Assembly: GCA_964599095.1 (NCBI GenBank)
Contig: CAZREB010000002.1
Span: 186,001 to 250,000 of the forward strand
Origin: SZAS-79 sp964599095
GTDB taxonomy: Bacteria > Pseudomonadota > Gammaproteobacteria > Burkholderiales > SG8-39
Direction of reading: 5' to 3'
Length of the DNA: 64,000 bases
Part shown: positions 25,405-35,791 of the stretch, one piece after another
Layout of the letters: each line of letters opens with the position of its first letter
Numbering within the stretch: position 1 is the first letter of the stretch
Notes under the pieces: generated by a model
The model's input: only the letters and a program-made list of their open reading frames with translations
Databases searched by the model: none
What the model was told of the DNA's origin: nothing
Made by a program: the position numbers and the translations under genes

Positions 25405-25836
25405 TCAGCCTTGGGGTTGCGGTGTGACCGGCTGCCAGGCCGAAGCGCACTGCTTGACGTAGGGGTAATAGGTCTTGCTGTCGGGGCAGTAGTACCACAG
25501 GTAGCCGCCTGCGGACTGCGGCCCCACGTCCGGCGGACCCTGCATCGACTGCGGCTCCGGCTGAGGCTGCACCTGCGGCTGCTCGATGTACACCGGCGGC
25601 GCGGGCGGCACTGCGGGTGCGACGACGACCGGCGGGTAGTAGTACGGCGGATAGTAGAACGGCCGGTAGAACGAGTAGGCCAGCAGCGGCGCACCGATAT
25701 AGACGCCGACACGCGGGCCGTGCCGGAAATGCCCGCCGCGATGCTGCGCCAGGGCCGCTTCGCTCGCGAACGCGCCGAGCAGCAGTGCGGCAAGCAGGAG
25801 CTTGTACTTCAGACGGCTATTCGGCCTGGTTTGCAT
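25405..25836 (-). CDS. Secreted tyrosine/proline-rich protein of unknown function
   Basis: A 143-residue exported protein with a signal peptide (KYKLLLAALLLGAFASEAALAQ, cleavage near residue 31; segment rich in Leu and Ala). A basic HRGGHFRHGPR stretch, a Tyr/Pro-rich middle (FYRPFYYPPYYYPP), and a conserved C-terminal GGYLWYYCPDSKTYYPYVKQC follow. The last segment with two cysteines is common in betaproteobacterial surface proteins of unknown role. It is probably in one unit with the glycine-zipper lipoprotein. Confidence 0.75.
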   Translation of the reverse strand: MQTRPNSRLKYKLLLAALLLGAFASEAALAQHRGGHFRHGPRVGVYIGAPLLAYSFYRPFYYPPYYYPPVVVAPAVPPAPPVYIEQPQVQPQPEPQSMQGPPDVGPQSAGGYLWYYCPDSKTYYPYVKQCASAWQPVTPQPQG

Positions 25837-25964
25837 GATGTCCGCCGGTTCGGCTGTTGGTGCGGTAATCCACGGAAATCAGCGTACCAAGTTTCCCTCC
25901 CGGGGGCTGAGGGGTTTGGTAACAATGTGTTTCAAGGTGTAACCGTGGGCGGAACCGCGCCGGA

Positions 25965-26825
25965 TCAGCCCGCGACGAGGAAATCGCGCACCAGGGCGAT
26001 CTGGTCGGCGTGCAACAGCGTCGGCGCATGGCCTACGCCTTCGATTTCCACGACTTTCGCCTTCGGGCCCCGGCTTTTCATGGCTGCGCAGGTCTCGCGC
26101 GTCAGCAGGTCGGACAGCGCGCCGCGCACCACCAGCACGGGCGAGCGCACCGCGTCGTAAAGCGGCCACAGCTCGAGGTCCTTCTCGGGCATCTGGTGTT
26201 TGAAGGGCTCGGCAAGTTTCGGGTCGTAGTGCATGCGGTAGCTGCCGTCGGGTTGCTTCCTCACCACCACCTCGGTCAGGAACCGCCATTCGGCATCGGT
26301 ATGCGGCCCGAAAGTCGCGCTGACCGCGCGGATGTATTGCTCGGCCGCCTCGATGCTCGGGAATTGCGGCGCGATGCCGACGTAAGCGGCGATGCGCTCG
26401 AGCGATATCTTGGTGATGACGGGGCCGGCGTCGTTCAGCACGAGTTTGCGCACCGGCGTGTTCGGCTGCGCGGCCAGCCCGAGGCCGATCAGCCCGCCCA
26501 TCGACGTGCCCACCCAATCGACTTTTTCGACGTTGAGGCGCGCGACAAGCGTCACCATGTCCGACACGTATTGCGGGATCGCGTAGGCCATCGGGTCGGC
26601 CAGCCAGTCCGAGTGGCCGCGGCCGGCCACGTCCGGGCAGATCACGCGATAGCGATCGGACATCGCCCGCGCGAAGTTGTCGAAATCGCGCGCGCACCGG
26701 GTCAGGCCGTGCACGCACACCAGCACGTTGCCGTTCGAGGCATCGCCCCATTCGAGGTAGGCTACCTTGTGCAGGCCCCTGGGCGAGAGGCATTGGACGG
26801 AGTGTTGTCTGGGTTCCATGGTCAT
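25965..26825 (-). CDS. Alpha/beta-fold hydrolase
   Basis: A 286-residue serine hydrolase. The oxyanion region is VCVHGLTRCARDF (residues 35-47), the nucleophile elbow is GTSMGG near residue 110, and the catalytic histidine is in GVGHAPTL near 268. The acid is likely in the LLTRET-preceding strand. It is a general esterase/hydrolase type and the substrate cannot be told. It is separated from dodecin by 75 bases on the same strand. Confidence 0.85.
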   Translation of the reverse strand: MTMEPRQHSVQCLSPRGLHKVAYLEWGDASNGNVLVCVHGLTRCARDFDNFARAMSDRYRVICPDVAGRGHSDWLADPMAYAIPQYVSDMVTLVARLNVEKVDWVGTSMGGLIGLGLAAQPNTPVRKLVLNDAGPVITKISLERIAAYVGIAPQFPSIEAAEQYIRAVSATFGPHTDAEWRFLTEVVVRKQPDGSYRMHYDPKLAEPFKHQMPEKDLELWPLYDAVRSPVLVVRGALSDLLTRETCAAMKSRGPKAKVVEIEGVGHAPTLLHADQIALVRDFLVAG

Positions 26826-26900
26826 CCGGGAAAAAGGGGCCGGACGGGAGCGATGCGGCTTGCCTGGAGCGCGCCCCCGCCTGCGGCCGACTTCGCGACG

Positions 26901-27119
26901 TTACGCCTCGTACTTGAACGACAGCGACAGCCGCGCGCGGAACGCGGTGATCTTGCCGTCGTCGATCTTCACATCGAGCTTGGTGATCTCCGCGATGCGC
27001 AGGTCGCGCAACGACTTGGACGCGGTCTTCACCGCGCTGCGCGCCGCGTCTTCCCACGAGGTGCTGCTCGAACCGACCACTTCGACGATCTTGTAAACGC
27101 CTTCCGAACCTTTAGCCAT
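26901..27119 (-). CDS. Dodecin flavin-binding protein
   Basis: A 72-residue small protein that assembles into dodecamers storing flavin. It starts GVYKIVEVVGSSSTSWEDAA, with the classic SW flavin-stacking tryptophan, and ends KITAFRARLSLSFKYE. A strong ribosome site (GGAGGAG) lies before ATG 27119. The much larger open frame on this strand is the antisense extension through comEC. Confidence 0.95.
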   Translation of the reverse strand: MAKGSEGVYKIVEVVGSSSTSWEDAARSAVKTASKSLRDLRIAEITKLDVKIDDGKITAFRARLSLSFKYEA

Positions 27120-27166
27120 GAACGTCTCCTCCGGTTGGTTGCGGCCACAGGGACTCCGCGCGGCCA

Positions 27167-29575
27167 TTATAGGCGGCGCTCGCGCCAGTACCGGGGCTGC
27201 GCCGAGCGCTCGGCCCAGGCGAGGACGCCGCCCGCGTTCACCCCGCCGGCCGGGGTTGTGTCGACTTCGTTGGCTGCCAGGCGAACGGTCACCGCGCCGT
27301 CCAGGTCGGTGCGCAGCACCGTCGCGCCCGCCTCTGCATACCGCCCGAGGACGTCCGCGCGCGGATGGCCGAACCGGTTGCGGTAGCCCACAGGAACTAC
27401 CACCAGCTTCGGCTGCACCGCTGCAACGAATCCGGCGGTCGACGAAGTGCGGCTGCCGTGATGCGGCGCGAGCATGACGTCGGAGCGAAGCTGCGCGCCT
27501 TCGCGGCGGACGATCAACGCTTCGGCCTCCTTCTCGATATCGGCGGTCAGCAGCATCGCCCCGTGCGCAGTCGCGACGCGAATCACGCACGACAGGTCGT
27601 TGATGCGCAGCTCGCCGCCCACGTAGTCCTCCGGCGCGGGATGGACCACCGCGAATTCGACGCCATCCCAACGCCAGCGCTCGCCGCGCAGACAGCGCCT
27701 CGGTGCGGCCGCCGCCTGCACGATCGGGTTCGCCGGATCGAGCGAGGAAAAGAACGCCCCGACCTCCGCGTCCCTCATCACCGACAGCGCACCGCCGCTG
27801 TGGTCGCTGTCGTTGTGCGAAACGAACATTGCGTCGAGCCGCGTCGAGCCGACGGCACGCAGGAACGGCGCGATGATGCGCTCGCCGCTGTCGGAGTCCG
27901 CGTAGGCCGGCCCGGTGTCGAAGAGCAGCGCGTGGTCCGCGGTCTGCACCAGCACCGCCAGGCCCTGGCCCACATCGAGCGTGGTGATCCATGCCTCGCC
28001 CGGCGCCGGGCGCGGCGGCACCCACAGCAGCACCGGCAGGAACAGCACCAGCCCGAGCCAGCGCGACGCGATCCCGCGCGGCGCGAGCAACCACGCCACG
28101 CCGGCGGTTGCGACCAGCACGGCCCACGGCGGGGGCGCCGGCTGCTGCCAAAGCGCAAGCGGCAGCGAATCGCACCACTCGAGAAAGAGCATCAGCCATC
28201 CGGTGAGCAGGTCGGCGAGCCGCAGCAACGCATCGATCGGCAACAGGGCGCTCACGAGGGCGAGCGGGGTGATGATGCCGCTGACCACCGGGATCGCCAC
28301 CGCATTCGCGATCGGGCCGACCAGCGAGACCTGCGAGAACAGCAGCAGCGCCGCGGGTGCGAGGCCGACGGTGATCGCCCACTGGATCCTCGCCCACTGG
28401 AGCACCCACGACTCGCGCCCGGTCCAGCCGTGAGCGACATAGAAGATCAGCGCGACCGCGCCGAACGACAGCCAGAACCCCGCCGACATCACCGCCCACG
28501 GATCGACGAGGACGACGGCCAGCAGCGCCAGCGCGAGCACGCGCGAGGGCGAGGCGATGCGCCCGAACCAGAGCGCGGCGGCCACTGCGGCCACCATGAA
28601 GAAGGTGCGCTGCGCCGGCACGCCGAATCCGGCCAGCAGCGTATAGGCGAGTGCGGCAAGCGTCGCCGCGACTGCGGCCGCCTTGCGCGCCGGCAGCCAC
28701 AACACCAGCGCCGGGCTGCGCCGCCAGCCGAACGAAACGAGCGCCGCCACGAGCCCGGAGACCAGCGTCACGTGCAGCCCCGAAATCGACATCAGGTGCG
28801 TGACCCCGGTGCGGCTGAACAGGCGCCAGTCGTCCGCGTCGATCGCCCGCTGGTCGCCGACCGCGAGCGCCACCAGCACGCCCGAGGTGGTCGACTCGCC
28901 GAGCACCGCGAGGAAGCGCGCACGCACCGCCTCGCGCACCTGCTCGATGCGGTCCGAGACCGAGTTTCGTTCGCCGAGCCTCCGTTGTTCGCCGCGCTGC
29001 CGGACGTAGCCGGTCGCGCCGAGACCGCGTTCCATCAGCCAGGCCTCGAAGTCGAAGCCGTAGGGATTGACGCTCCCATGCGGGCGCTTGAGCCTGACGG
29101 TGAACAACCACCGCTCCCCCGGGTGCACTGCGCCCGGATCGTCGAGCGCAGCCGGCGCTTCGTCGGAGGATTGCGCGCCGGACTGCCCGTAGCTCCCGCG
29201 ATACCACGACAGCATCACCCTCGACGGCAACTTTGCCGAAGACCCCGGTGCGCTTTCGATGTCGAACTCGAAACGCACGCTGCGCTCGCCGATGGCCGGC
29301 AGGCCCGCCACCACGCCCGAAACGAGGAGGTCGCGCCCCTCGAGTTCGGCCGGCAGGCGATCGGCAAGCCGAAAATGCGCGCAGCCCGCGGCCCATGCGA
29401 AGCCGATCGCGAATGAAGCGAGAATCAGTATCGGGGCGCGCAGCCGCGGTATGGCCGCAAACGGCACGCAAGCCGCCGCCCAGAGCCACGGGCTCGCAAG
29501 CGACATCGATGGCAGCGCCGCCTGCTGCTGCAGCCACCAGACCCCTGAGGCGAAAGCGACGATCAGTGCGGTCAT
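27167..29575 (-). CDS. comEC: DNA internalization competence protein ComEC/Rec2
   Basis: An 802-residue membrane channel for single-stranded DNA in natural transformation. In order there are N-terminal hydrophobic segments and a DUF4131 soluble part (about 1-200), a central Competence domain with about eight membrane helices (including FSRTGVTHLMSISGLHVTLV near residue 250), and a C-terminal metallo-beta-lactamase-like domain with SHNDSDHSGG and APHHGSRTSS (about 520-750). The start ATG 29575 is chosen because upstream codons lie in the promoter region of the divergent DUF2062 gene. Confidence 0.92.
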   Translation of the reverse strand: MTALIVAFASGVWWLQQQAALPSMSLASPWLWAAACVPFAAIPRLRAPILILASFAIGFAWAAGCAHFRLADRLPAELEGRDLLVSGVVAGLPAIGERSVRFEFDIESAPGSSAKLPSRVMLSWYRGSYGQSGAQSSDEAPAALDDPGAVHPGERWLFTVRLKRPHGSVNPYGFDFEAWLMERGLGATGYVRQRGEQRRLGERNSVSDRIEQVREAVRARFLAVLGESTTSGVLVALAVGDQRAIDADDWRLFSRTGVTHLMSISGLHVTLVSGLVAALVSFGWRRSPALVLWLPARKAAAVAATLAALAYTLLAGFGVPAQRTFFMVAAVAAALWFGRIASPSRVLALALLAVVLVDPWAVMSAGFWLSFGAVALIFYVAHGWTGRESWVLQWARIQWAITVGLAPAALLLFSQVSLVGPIANAVAIPVVSGIITPLALVSALLPIDALLRLADLLTGWLMLFLEWCDSLPLALWQQPAPPPWAVLVATAGVAWLLAPRGIASRWLGLVLFLPVLLWVPPRPAPGEAWITTLDVGQGLAVLVQTADHALLFDTGPAYADSDSGERIIAPFLRAVGSTRLDAMFVSHNDSDHSGGALSVMRDAEVGAFFSSLDPANPIVQAAAAPRRCLRGERWRWDGVEFAVVHPAPEDYVGGELRINDLSCVIRVATAHGAMLLTADIEKEAEALIVRREGAQLRSDVMLAPHHGSRTSSTAGFVAAVQPKLVVVPVGYRNRFGHPRADVLGRYAEAGATVLRTDLDGAVTVRLAANEVDTTPAGGVNAGGVLAWAERSAQPRYWRERRL

Positions 29576-29681
29576 GGCGGCGGGATTCGCATGTTCGGGC
29601 GTGTTTGCGGGTCGGCCCGCGTAAAATCGGCGCAACCTCCTGAACGATCCAGGCGCGGTCCCGCTGACGCCCGGATGGCCC

Positions 29682-30248
29682 ATGCCCCGCAAATACTTCC
29701 GCCAGTACCTGCCGGACCACGATTCGATCCGCGAGCACCGCTGGCTCGCGCGGTTCGGCCCGCGGCTGCAGCACCCGAACCTGTGGCACCTGAACCGCCA
29801 CTCGGTGGCCGGCGGCGTCGCGGTGGGCCTGTTCACCGGCCTGATTCCCGGGCCGCTGCAGATGCTGGGCGCGCTGCTGCTCGCCATCCCGCTGCGCGTC
29901 AACCTGCCGGTGGCGCTGCTGACGACGCTGTACACCAACCCGTTCACGATCGTCCCGCTTTACGTGCTTGCATACCAGTATGGCGCGCTGCTGGTGGGCC
30001 AGGCCGTGGCGCCGGTTTCGGTGAGGGAGTTCGAGATGGACTGGCTGCACTTCGGCGACTCGATGCGCGCCCTGGCCGACTGGTGCCTGTCGCTCGGCAA
30101 GCCGCTCGCGGTGGGCCTGCCCGCGCTTGCGCTGACGCTGGCCGGGATCGGCTATGTTGCGGTCAAGCTCGCCTGGCGGCTGCAGGTCGGCCTCGCCTGG
30201 CGGGCCCGCCGGCGGCAGCGCGCCGCCAAACGACAGGAAATCGACTGA
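29682..30248 (+). CDS. DUF2062 membrane protein
   Basis: A 188-residue protein with the DUF2062 pattern: HSVAGGVAVGLFTGLIPGPLQ, then LPVALLTTLYTNPFTIVPLY, with two or three membrane segments and a basic C-terminal tail. The role is unknown; the family is typically encoded near comEC and exbB in betaproteobacteria. The stop overlaps the start of the next gene as TGATG, so the channel protein downstream is likely co-translated. Confidence 0.88.
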   Translation: MPRKYFRQYLPDHDSIREHRWLARFGPRLQHPNLWHLNRHSVAGGVAVGLFTGLIPGPLQMLGALLLAIPLRVNLPVALLTTLYTNPFTIVPLYVLAYQYGALLVGQAVAPVSVREFEMDWLHFGDSMRALADWCLSLGKPLAVGLPALALTLAGIGYVAVKLAWRLQVGLAWRARRRQRAAKRQEID

Positions 30249-31276
30249 TGCGCCTCGAGCCCAACAGCCTGCCGGTCCGCTTTTACAGGGCGTTCCGCAA
30301 CCCGCTGCTGATGTTCGTCCTGGTGATGGTGGTCGGGTCGAGCGGGTTCTGGATCGTCTCGGACTACAAGGCGAGCATCCTCGATGCGGTCTACATGACG
30401 TTCATCACGATCGCCACGATCGGCTTCGGCGAGACGATCGACCTCACGCACTCGCCCGGCGGACGGGTCTTCCTCATGGTCATCGCGTCGATAGGCATCG
30501 CGAACGTGACCTACGCCACTTCCAAGCTCACCGCCTTCATCGTCGAAGGCGACCTCAACGAAGTCCTCAGGAGGCGACGCATGCAGGACAGCATCGACAA
30601 GCTCGACGGCCATTACATCGTCTGCGGGATCGGCCGGGTCGGGACCAACGTGGCGCACGAACTGCACGTCACCGAGCGGCCTTTCGTCGCGGTGGAGGAT
30701 GCGCAGGGCGCGATCGAAACCTTTCGCGAGAAATACCCCAAGGCGCTCTTCCTCCACGGCGACTCGTCCGACGACGAACTGCTGCAGCGCGCCGGCATCG
30801 CGCGGGCGGCCGGGCTTTTCGCGGTCACCGGCGACGACAGCAAGAACCTGCTGATCACGCTGTCGGCCAAGCAGCTGAATCCAAACGTGCGGGTGGTGGC
30901 GCGCTGCCACGAGGTGCGCAACATGGAGAAGATCCGGCGCGTCGGCGCCGACGCGATCGTGTCGCCGGATTTCACCGGCGGCATGCGGATCGCCTCGAGC
31001 ATGGTGCGGCCCGGCGTGGTCAACTTCCTCGACGAGATGCTGCGCTCGGACAACCGGCTGCGGGTCGAGGAGATCGACGTGCCGGCGGGATTCGCCCGGC
31101 GTCCGCTGGGTGAGCTGGTGAAGCCCTCGCCCGACTATATCCTGCTGGCCGCCCGGATCAGGGACCAGTGGCAGTTCAACCCGCCGCAGGATTTCATGGT
31201 CGGCCCGGGCACCACGCTGATCGTGATGGTCAATCCGGAGGGCCGCGGGGAACTCGAGAAGCTGGTCGCGGGGTAG
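30248..31276 (+). CDS. Potassium channel protein with RCK/TrkA regulatory domains
   Basis: A 342-residue two-helix K+ channel. The first membrane helix is at about 20-38, the pore with filter TIATIGFGE at about 55-63, and the second helix at about 75-95. A cytosolic TrkA-N (RCK) nucleotide-binding domain begins KLDGHYIVCGIGRVGTNVA near 118 and a TrkA-C domain occupies the C-terminus. The filter reads TIGFGE where most channels have T(V/I)GYGD, so selectivity or gating may differ. It is translationally coupled to the DUF2062 gene. Confidence 0.88.
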   Translation: MRLEPNSLPVRFYRAFRNPLLMFVLVMVVGSSGFWIVSDYKASILDAVYMTFITIATIGFGETIDLTHSPGGRVFLMVIASIGIANVTYATSKLTAFIVEGDLNEVLRRRRMQDSIDKLDGHYIVCGIGRVGTNVAHELHVTERPFVAVEDAQGAIETFREKYPKALFLHGDSSDDELLQRAGIARAAGLFAVTGDDSKNLLITLSAKQLNPNVRVVARCHEVRNMEKIRRVGADAIVSPDFTGGMRIASSMVRPGVVNFLDEMLRSDNRLRVEEIDVPAGFARRPLGELVKPSPDYILLAARIRDQWQFNPPQDFMVGPGTTLIVMVNPEGRGELEKLVAG

Positions 31277-31296
31277 CAGGGCGCGCCGCCGCTGCC

Positions 31297-31785
31297 TTAC
31301 TCCGGCGGGATCGGGCGCGCGGTGGTGGTGAAGGCGATCGAGCGGCCCGCCGGCAGGTTGGCGTGGAACCCTTCGACGACCGGCGGGCTGGCCGGCGTGT
31401 CGGATTTCCACACGATCACGAAGTTGGCCCCGGACCCGCCGGTGTCGTCGCTGCGCGGGATGAAGAGCTCCATCGTGCCCATCTTCGGGATCGTGCGCGG
31501 AGCCGTCACATACTCGCGCAGCCGCTTGCCGTCGGTGTCGAAATACTGCGCCGAGGTCACCCGGATCGACCGGGCCGGGTCGGTGTTGCGGATGCTGACC
31601 GAAACCGACATCAGCGCCTTGGCCGGCTCGCCGCGGCTGTCGACGTCGCCGTGCCAGACGTGCGAATAGATCGGCAGGTAGAGCATCTGTCCGGTCGAAC
31701 GGGCGACCGGCGACTGCGCCGCGGCCGGGCCGCTCAGGCACAGAAGTATTGCGAAAACGAATCCGAGCGCTCGCATGGCGAACAT
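31297..31785 (-). CDS. DUF3124 secreted protein
   Basis: A 162-residue exported protein with a signal peptide (cleavage after PAAAQ, residue 24). The DUF3124 pattern is QMLYLPIYSHVWHGD at about 34-48, VSVSIRNTDPARSIRVTSA, and FVIVWKSDTP. It is probably a periplasmic beta-rich domain; no activity is known. It converges with the K+ channel gene (20 bases between the stops) and diverges from the KefC-like antiporter. Confidence 0.82.
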   Translation of the reverse strand: MFAMRALGFVFAILLCLSGPAAAQSPVARSTGQMLYLPIYSHVWHGDVDSRGEPAKALMSVSVSIRNTDPARSIRVTSAQYFDTDGKRLREYVTAPRTIPKMGTMELFIPRSDDTGGSGANFVIVWKSDTPASPPVVEGFHANLPAGRSIAFTTTARPIPPE

Positions 31786-31874
31786 GTTAGCGCATCTTCC
31801 CTCGTACCGGACGTGCGGTTCCTGAGGGCCGGACTGCGCTGTTAGACTCGCGCTTTCCTGTCGAATCCGGCCTG

Positions 31875-33674
31875 ATGGAGCACGGCACGTCCTTCCTCGT
31901 CCAGGCGAGCGTCTATCTCGTCTCGGCGGTAATCGCTGTGGTGATCGCCCACCGCCTGGGCCTCGGCTCGGTGGCCGGCTACCTGCTGGCGGGCATCGTC
32001 ATCGGGCCCTGGGGCTTCGGCTTCGTGCAGAAGGTCGAGGACGTGCGCCACTTCGCCGAGCTGGGCGTGGTGTTCCTGCTCTTCGTCATCGGGCTCGAAC
32101 TCGAGCCGCGGCGCCTGTGGAACATGCGCATGCGCCTGGTCACCGTGGGGCTGTCGCAGGTGCTCGGCTCGATCGGCGTGATCGTGCTGGTCGCGCTTGC
32201 CTTCGGCATCGACCTGCGCGTAGGGCTGGTCGCCGGCATGGCGCTGGCGCTCTCGTCCACCGCGCTCGCGCTGCAACCGCTGATCGACCGCGGCGGGCTG
32301 AGCACGCAGGGCGGCCAGGCGACCTTCGCGGTGCTCCTGCTGCAGGACCTCGCGGTGATCCCGATGCTGACGGTGATCCCGCTGCTGGGCGCCGTGCAGT
32401 CCGAAGGCGGCTTCTCGTGGAAGGGCCTCGGCGTCGCGGTCGGCGTGATCGCCGCGACGCTGATCGGCGGCCACTACGTCGCGCGGCCGGTGTTCCGCCA
32501 TATCGCGCGCACCCGCCTGCGCGAGATCTTCACGGCCTTCGCGCTCGCCCTGGTGATCGGCATCGCGTGGGGCTTCGAGTCGGCCGGGCTGTCGATGGCG
32601 CTCGGCGCCTTCCTCGCCGGCATGCTGCTCGCCGAATCCGAGTATCGCCACGAGATCGAAGCGGTGATAGAGCCGTTCAAGGGACTGCTGCTCGGGCTGT
32701 TCTTCATCTCGGTGGGCATGAGCGTGGACTTCGGCGTCCTGCTCTCGAAACCGCTGGTGGTGCTTGCGCTGATCGCGGGCATGCTGCTGCTGAAAGGGCT
32801 GGTGCTCTGGGCAATCGGCGCCGCGGTGGGGCTGCCCAGGGGCGAACGCCCGCTGTTCATCCTGCTCCTCGCCCAGGGCGGCGAGTTCGCCTTCGTGCTG
32901 CTGGGCCTCGCGGCGGCGCGCGAGGCGATCGACATCGACGCGGCGCATGCGGTGACGCTGGCCGTGGCGATGTCGATGCTGCTTACCCCTTTCCTGCTCC
33001 TCGCCTACGACAAGCTGGTGGCGCCGCGTTTGGGCAGCGGCGAGGAACGCCCGCCGGCGGATGCCCCGCAGGCCGGCAAGGTCATCGTCGCCGGGCTGGG
33101 GCGGGTGGGACAGGTGGTGGCGCGGCTGCTGAACGCGAGCGGCTACGCCCCGACGGTGCTCGACGACGATCCGGATCACGTCGAGGCGTCGCGCAAGTTC
33201 GGCTTCCGGGTGTACTACGGCGACGCCACGCGCCTCGACCTGCTGGAGGCCGCGGGCGCGGCGAGCGCCGACTTCCTGATCATCGCGCTCGACGACCGCG
33301 ATGCCACCACGCGGCTCGCGACGCTGGCGAAGAAGCATTTCCCCAACCTGAAGATCCTCTCCCGCGCGCGCGACATGCGGCACCTGTTCGAACTGCGCGA
33401 CCTCGGCGTCGAGGTGATCGAGCGCGAGACCTTCCGCGCCGCGATCGCGCTCGGCGAGGCCGCGCTCGCGGCGGTGGGCGGCGATCCGGGCCGCGCGGCG
33501 CACGCAGCGCGCGCCTTCGACGAGCACGACGGCGAAGTGCTCGCCAAGCTCTACGAGGTGCACAAGCAGTCGCCCGACGCGCACGTATCGGTGTCCAATG
33601 AACTGCGCGACCAATTCGCCCAGACGCTGTCGGAAGACCGCTCGAAGATCGTGCGCGAGAGGCCCGCGGGCTGA
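31875..33674 (+). CDS. CPA2 monovalent cation:proton antiporter, KefB/KefC-like
   Basis: A 599-residue antiporter. The membrane domain (about 1-385) has ELGVVFLLFVIGLELEP and MALALSSTALALQPL, typical of CPA2, and LLLQDLAVIPML with the ion-binding aspartate. A TrkA-N domain starts GKVIVAGLGRVGQVVA near 397. KefB/C systems export K+ in response to glutathione adducts. I do not see an adjacent KefF/KefG partner, so direct glutathione control is uncertain. The ATG 31875 gives the usual length. Confidence 0.9.
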   Translation: MEHGTSFLVQASVYLVSAVIAVVIAHRLGLGSVAGYLLAGIVIGPWGFGFVQKVEDVRHFAELGVVFLLFVIGLELEPRRLWNMRMRLVTVGLSQVLGSIGVIVLVALAFGIDLRVGLVAGMALALSSTALALQPLIDRGGLSTQGGQATFAVLLLQDLAVIPMLTVIPLLGAVQSEGGFSWKGLGVAVGVIAATLIGGHYVARPVFRHIARTRLREIFTAFALALVIGIAWGFESAGLSMALGAFLAGMLLAESEYRHEIEAVIEPFKGLLLGLFFISVGMSVDFGVLLSKPLVVLALIAGMLLLKGLVLWAIGAAVGLPRGERPLFILLLAQGGEFAFVLLGLAAAREAIDIDAAHAVTLAVAMSMLLTPFLLLAYDKLVAPRLGSGEERPPADAPQAGKVIVAGLGRVGQVVARLLNASGYAPTVLDDDPDHVEASRKFGFRVYYGDATRLDLLEAAGAASADFLIIALDDRDATTRLATLAKKHFPNLKILSRARDMRHLFELRDLGVEVIERETFRAAIALGEAALAAVGGDPGRAAHAARAFDEHDGEVLAKLYEVHKQSPDAHVSVSNELRDQFAQTLSEDRSKIVRERPAG

Positions 33675-33678
33675 ACCG

Positions 33679-33697
33679 CCGGCCGCACGGCGGCCGG
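33679..33697. terminator. Hairpin between convergent genes, possible terminator
   Basis: CCGGCCGC-ACG-GCGGCCGG forms a perfect 8-bp GC-rich stem with a 3-base loop, 5 bases after the antiporter stop and facing the lolD stop. There is no T-tract, so factor-independent termination is uncertain. Confidence 0.4.
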
Positions 33698-33732
33698 ACG
33701 CCGTCCCGCAGTCGTCGCGGGCCTGCGGCGCC

Positions 33733-34429
<697 letters not shown>

Positions 34430-34437
<8 letters not shown>

Positions 34438-35671
34438 AGCGCAGCGCCTCGGCCGGGTTCACGCGCGAGGCGCGCCAGCTCGGGTAGACGGTCGCGCAGA
34501 ACGAGATCGCGAGCGACACCACGCCGATCACGATCACGTCCATGGACTGTACGTCCGAGGGCAGGTCGCTGATGTAGTAGATGTCCTTCGACAGGAACCG
34601 GGTGCTGAGGAGTCTCTCCAGCGCAGGCACCACCACGTCGATGTTCAGGCCGAGCAGCACGCCGCCGGCCAGGCCGATCAGCGTGCCGGTCACGCCGATC
34701 AGCACGCCCTGCACGATGAAGATCTGCAGGATGCTCGCGGGCGAGGCGCCGAGCGTGCGCAGGATCGCGATGTCGGCCTGCTTGTCGGTCACTGCCATCA
34801 CGAGCGTGGACACGATGTTGAACGCGGCGACCGCGACGATCAGCAGCAGGATGATGAACATCACGCGCTTCTCGATCTCGACTGCGCGAAAGAAATTCGC
34901 GTGGCTGCGTGTCCAGTCGGTCGCATAGGTATTCGCGTCCATGTTCGCCATGATCTCGCGCGCCACGGTGCGCGCCGCGTAGAGGTCGTCGAGCTTGAGG
35001 CGCACGCCGCTCACCGTATCGCCCAGCTGGAACAGCTTCTGCGCGTCCTCGAGGTGGATCAGCGCCAGGCCCGAGTCGTACTCGAACATGCCGACCTCGA
35101 AGATGCCGACCACGGTGAACTGCTTGAGGCGCGGCACCACGCCGGCGGGCGTCACCTGCCCCTGCGGCGCGATCACGACGAGCTTGTCGCCGGCCAGTAC
35201 GCCGAGCGCCCGCGCCAGCTCCGAGCCGAGCACGATGCCGAACTCGCCCGGTTTCAGCGCGTCCAGCCGGCCGGCGCGCATGTGGGCGCCGATGTCGGCC
35301 ACCTTGTCCTCCATCGCGGGGATCACGCCGCGCACGATCGTGCCGCGCACCTTCTGGCCGAACGAAAGCAGCCCCTGCGCGTTGACGAAGGGCGCCGCGC
35401 CGATGACGCGCGGGTGGGCCGAGGCGGTCCTCAATACCGCCGGCCAGTCGGGCAACCGGTTGCCGGTGCCGGAAATCTCGACGTGCGAAGCCACGCCGAG
35501 GATGCGCGTGCGCAGCTCCTTCTGGAACCCGTTCATGACCGACAGCACGACGATCAGCGCCGTCACGCCGAGCGCGATGCCCGCCATCGAGATCATCGAG
35601 ATGAACGAGATGAAGTGGTTACGGCGCTTGGCGCGCGTGTAGCGCAGGCCGACGAGCAGTTCGTAGCGCAA
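34430..35671 (-). CDS. lolC: Lipoprotein-releasing ABC transporter permease LolC/LolE family
   Basis: A 413-residue permease with four membrane helices: one near residue 25-50 (MAGIALGVTALIVVLSVMNG), a large periplasmic MacB-PCD domain, and three near the C-terminus (FIILLLIVAVAAFNIVSTL, then LIGVTGTLIGLAGGVLLG). It ends WRASRVNPAEALRYE, the family hallmark. The start TTG 35671 gives MRYELLVGLRYTRAKRR, the conserved N-terminus. Only one permease gene accompanies lolD, so a homodimeric LolF-like complex is likely. Confidence 0.92.
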
Positions 35672-35778
35672 TGGGGCTGGGGTCCCGGACGTGGATTCGA
35701 CGCAGAGGATACAGGCTTCGTCCGGCGCGTTGCGCGGGGCGTTGCGCCGCGCCCCCCGGAAAAGCGGGTCGAGGATAC

Positions 35779-35784
35779 TACAAT
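35779..35784 (+). promoter_or_regulatory. -10-like hexamer TACAAT placed for a leaderless transcript
   Basis: TACAAT ends 7 bases before the ATG at 35792, as for dgkA. No -35 box is apparent. Confidence 0.4.
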
Positions 35785-35791
35785 CGCCCGC

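Noticed and set aside
27120..30050. Extension of the dodecin frame through comEC as one giant protein
   Set aside because: Only the last 72 codons match dodecin, with a strong ribosome site at their start; the rest is comEC read in another frame.
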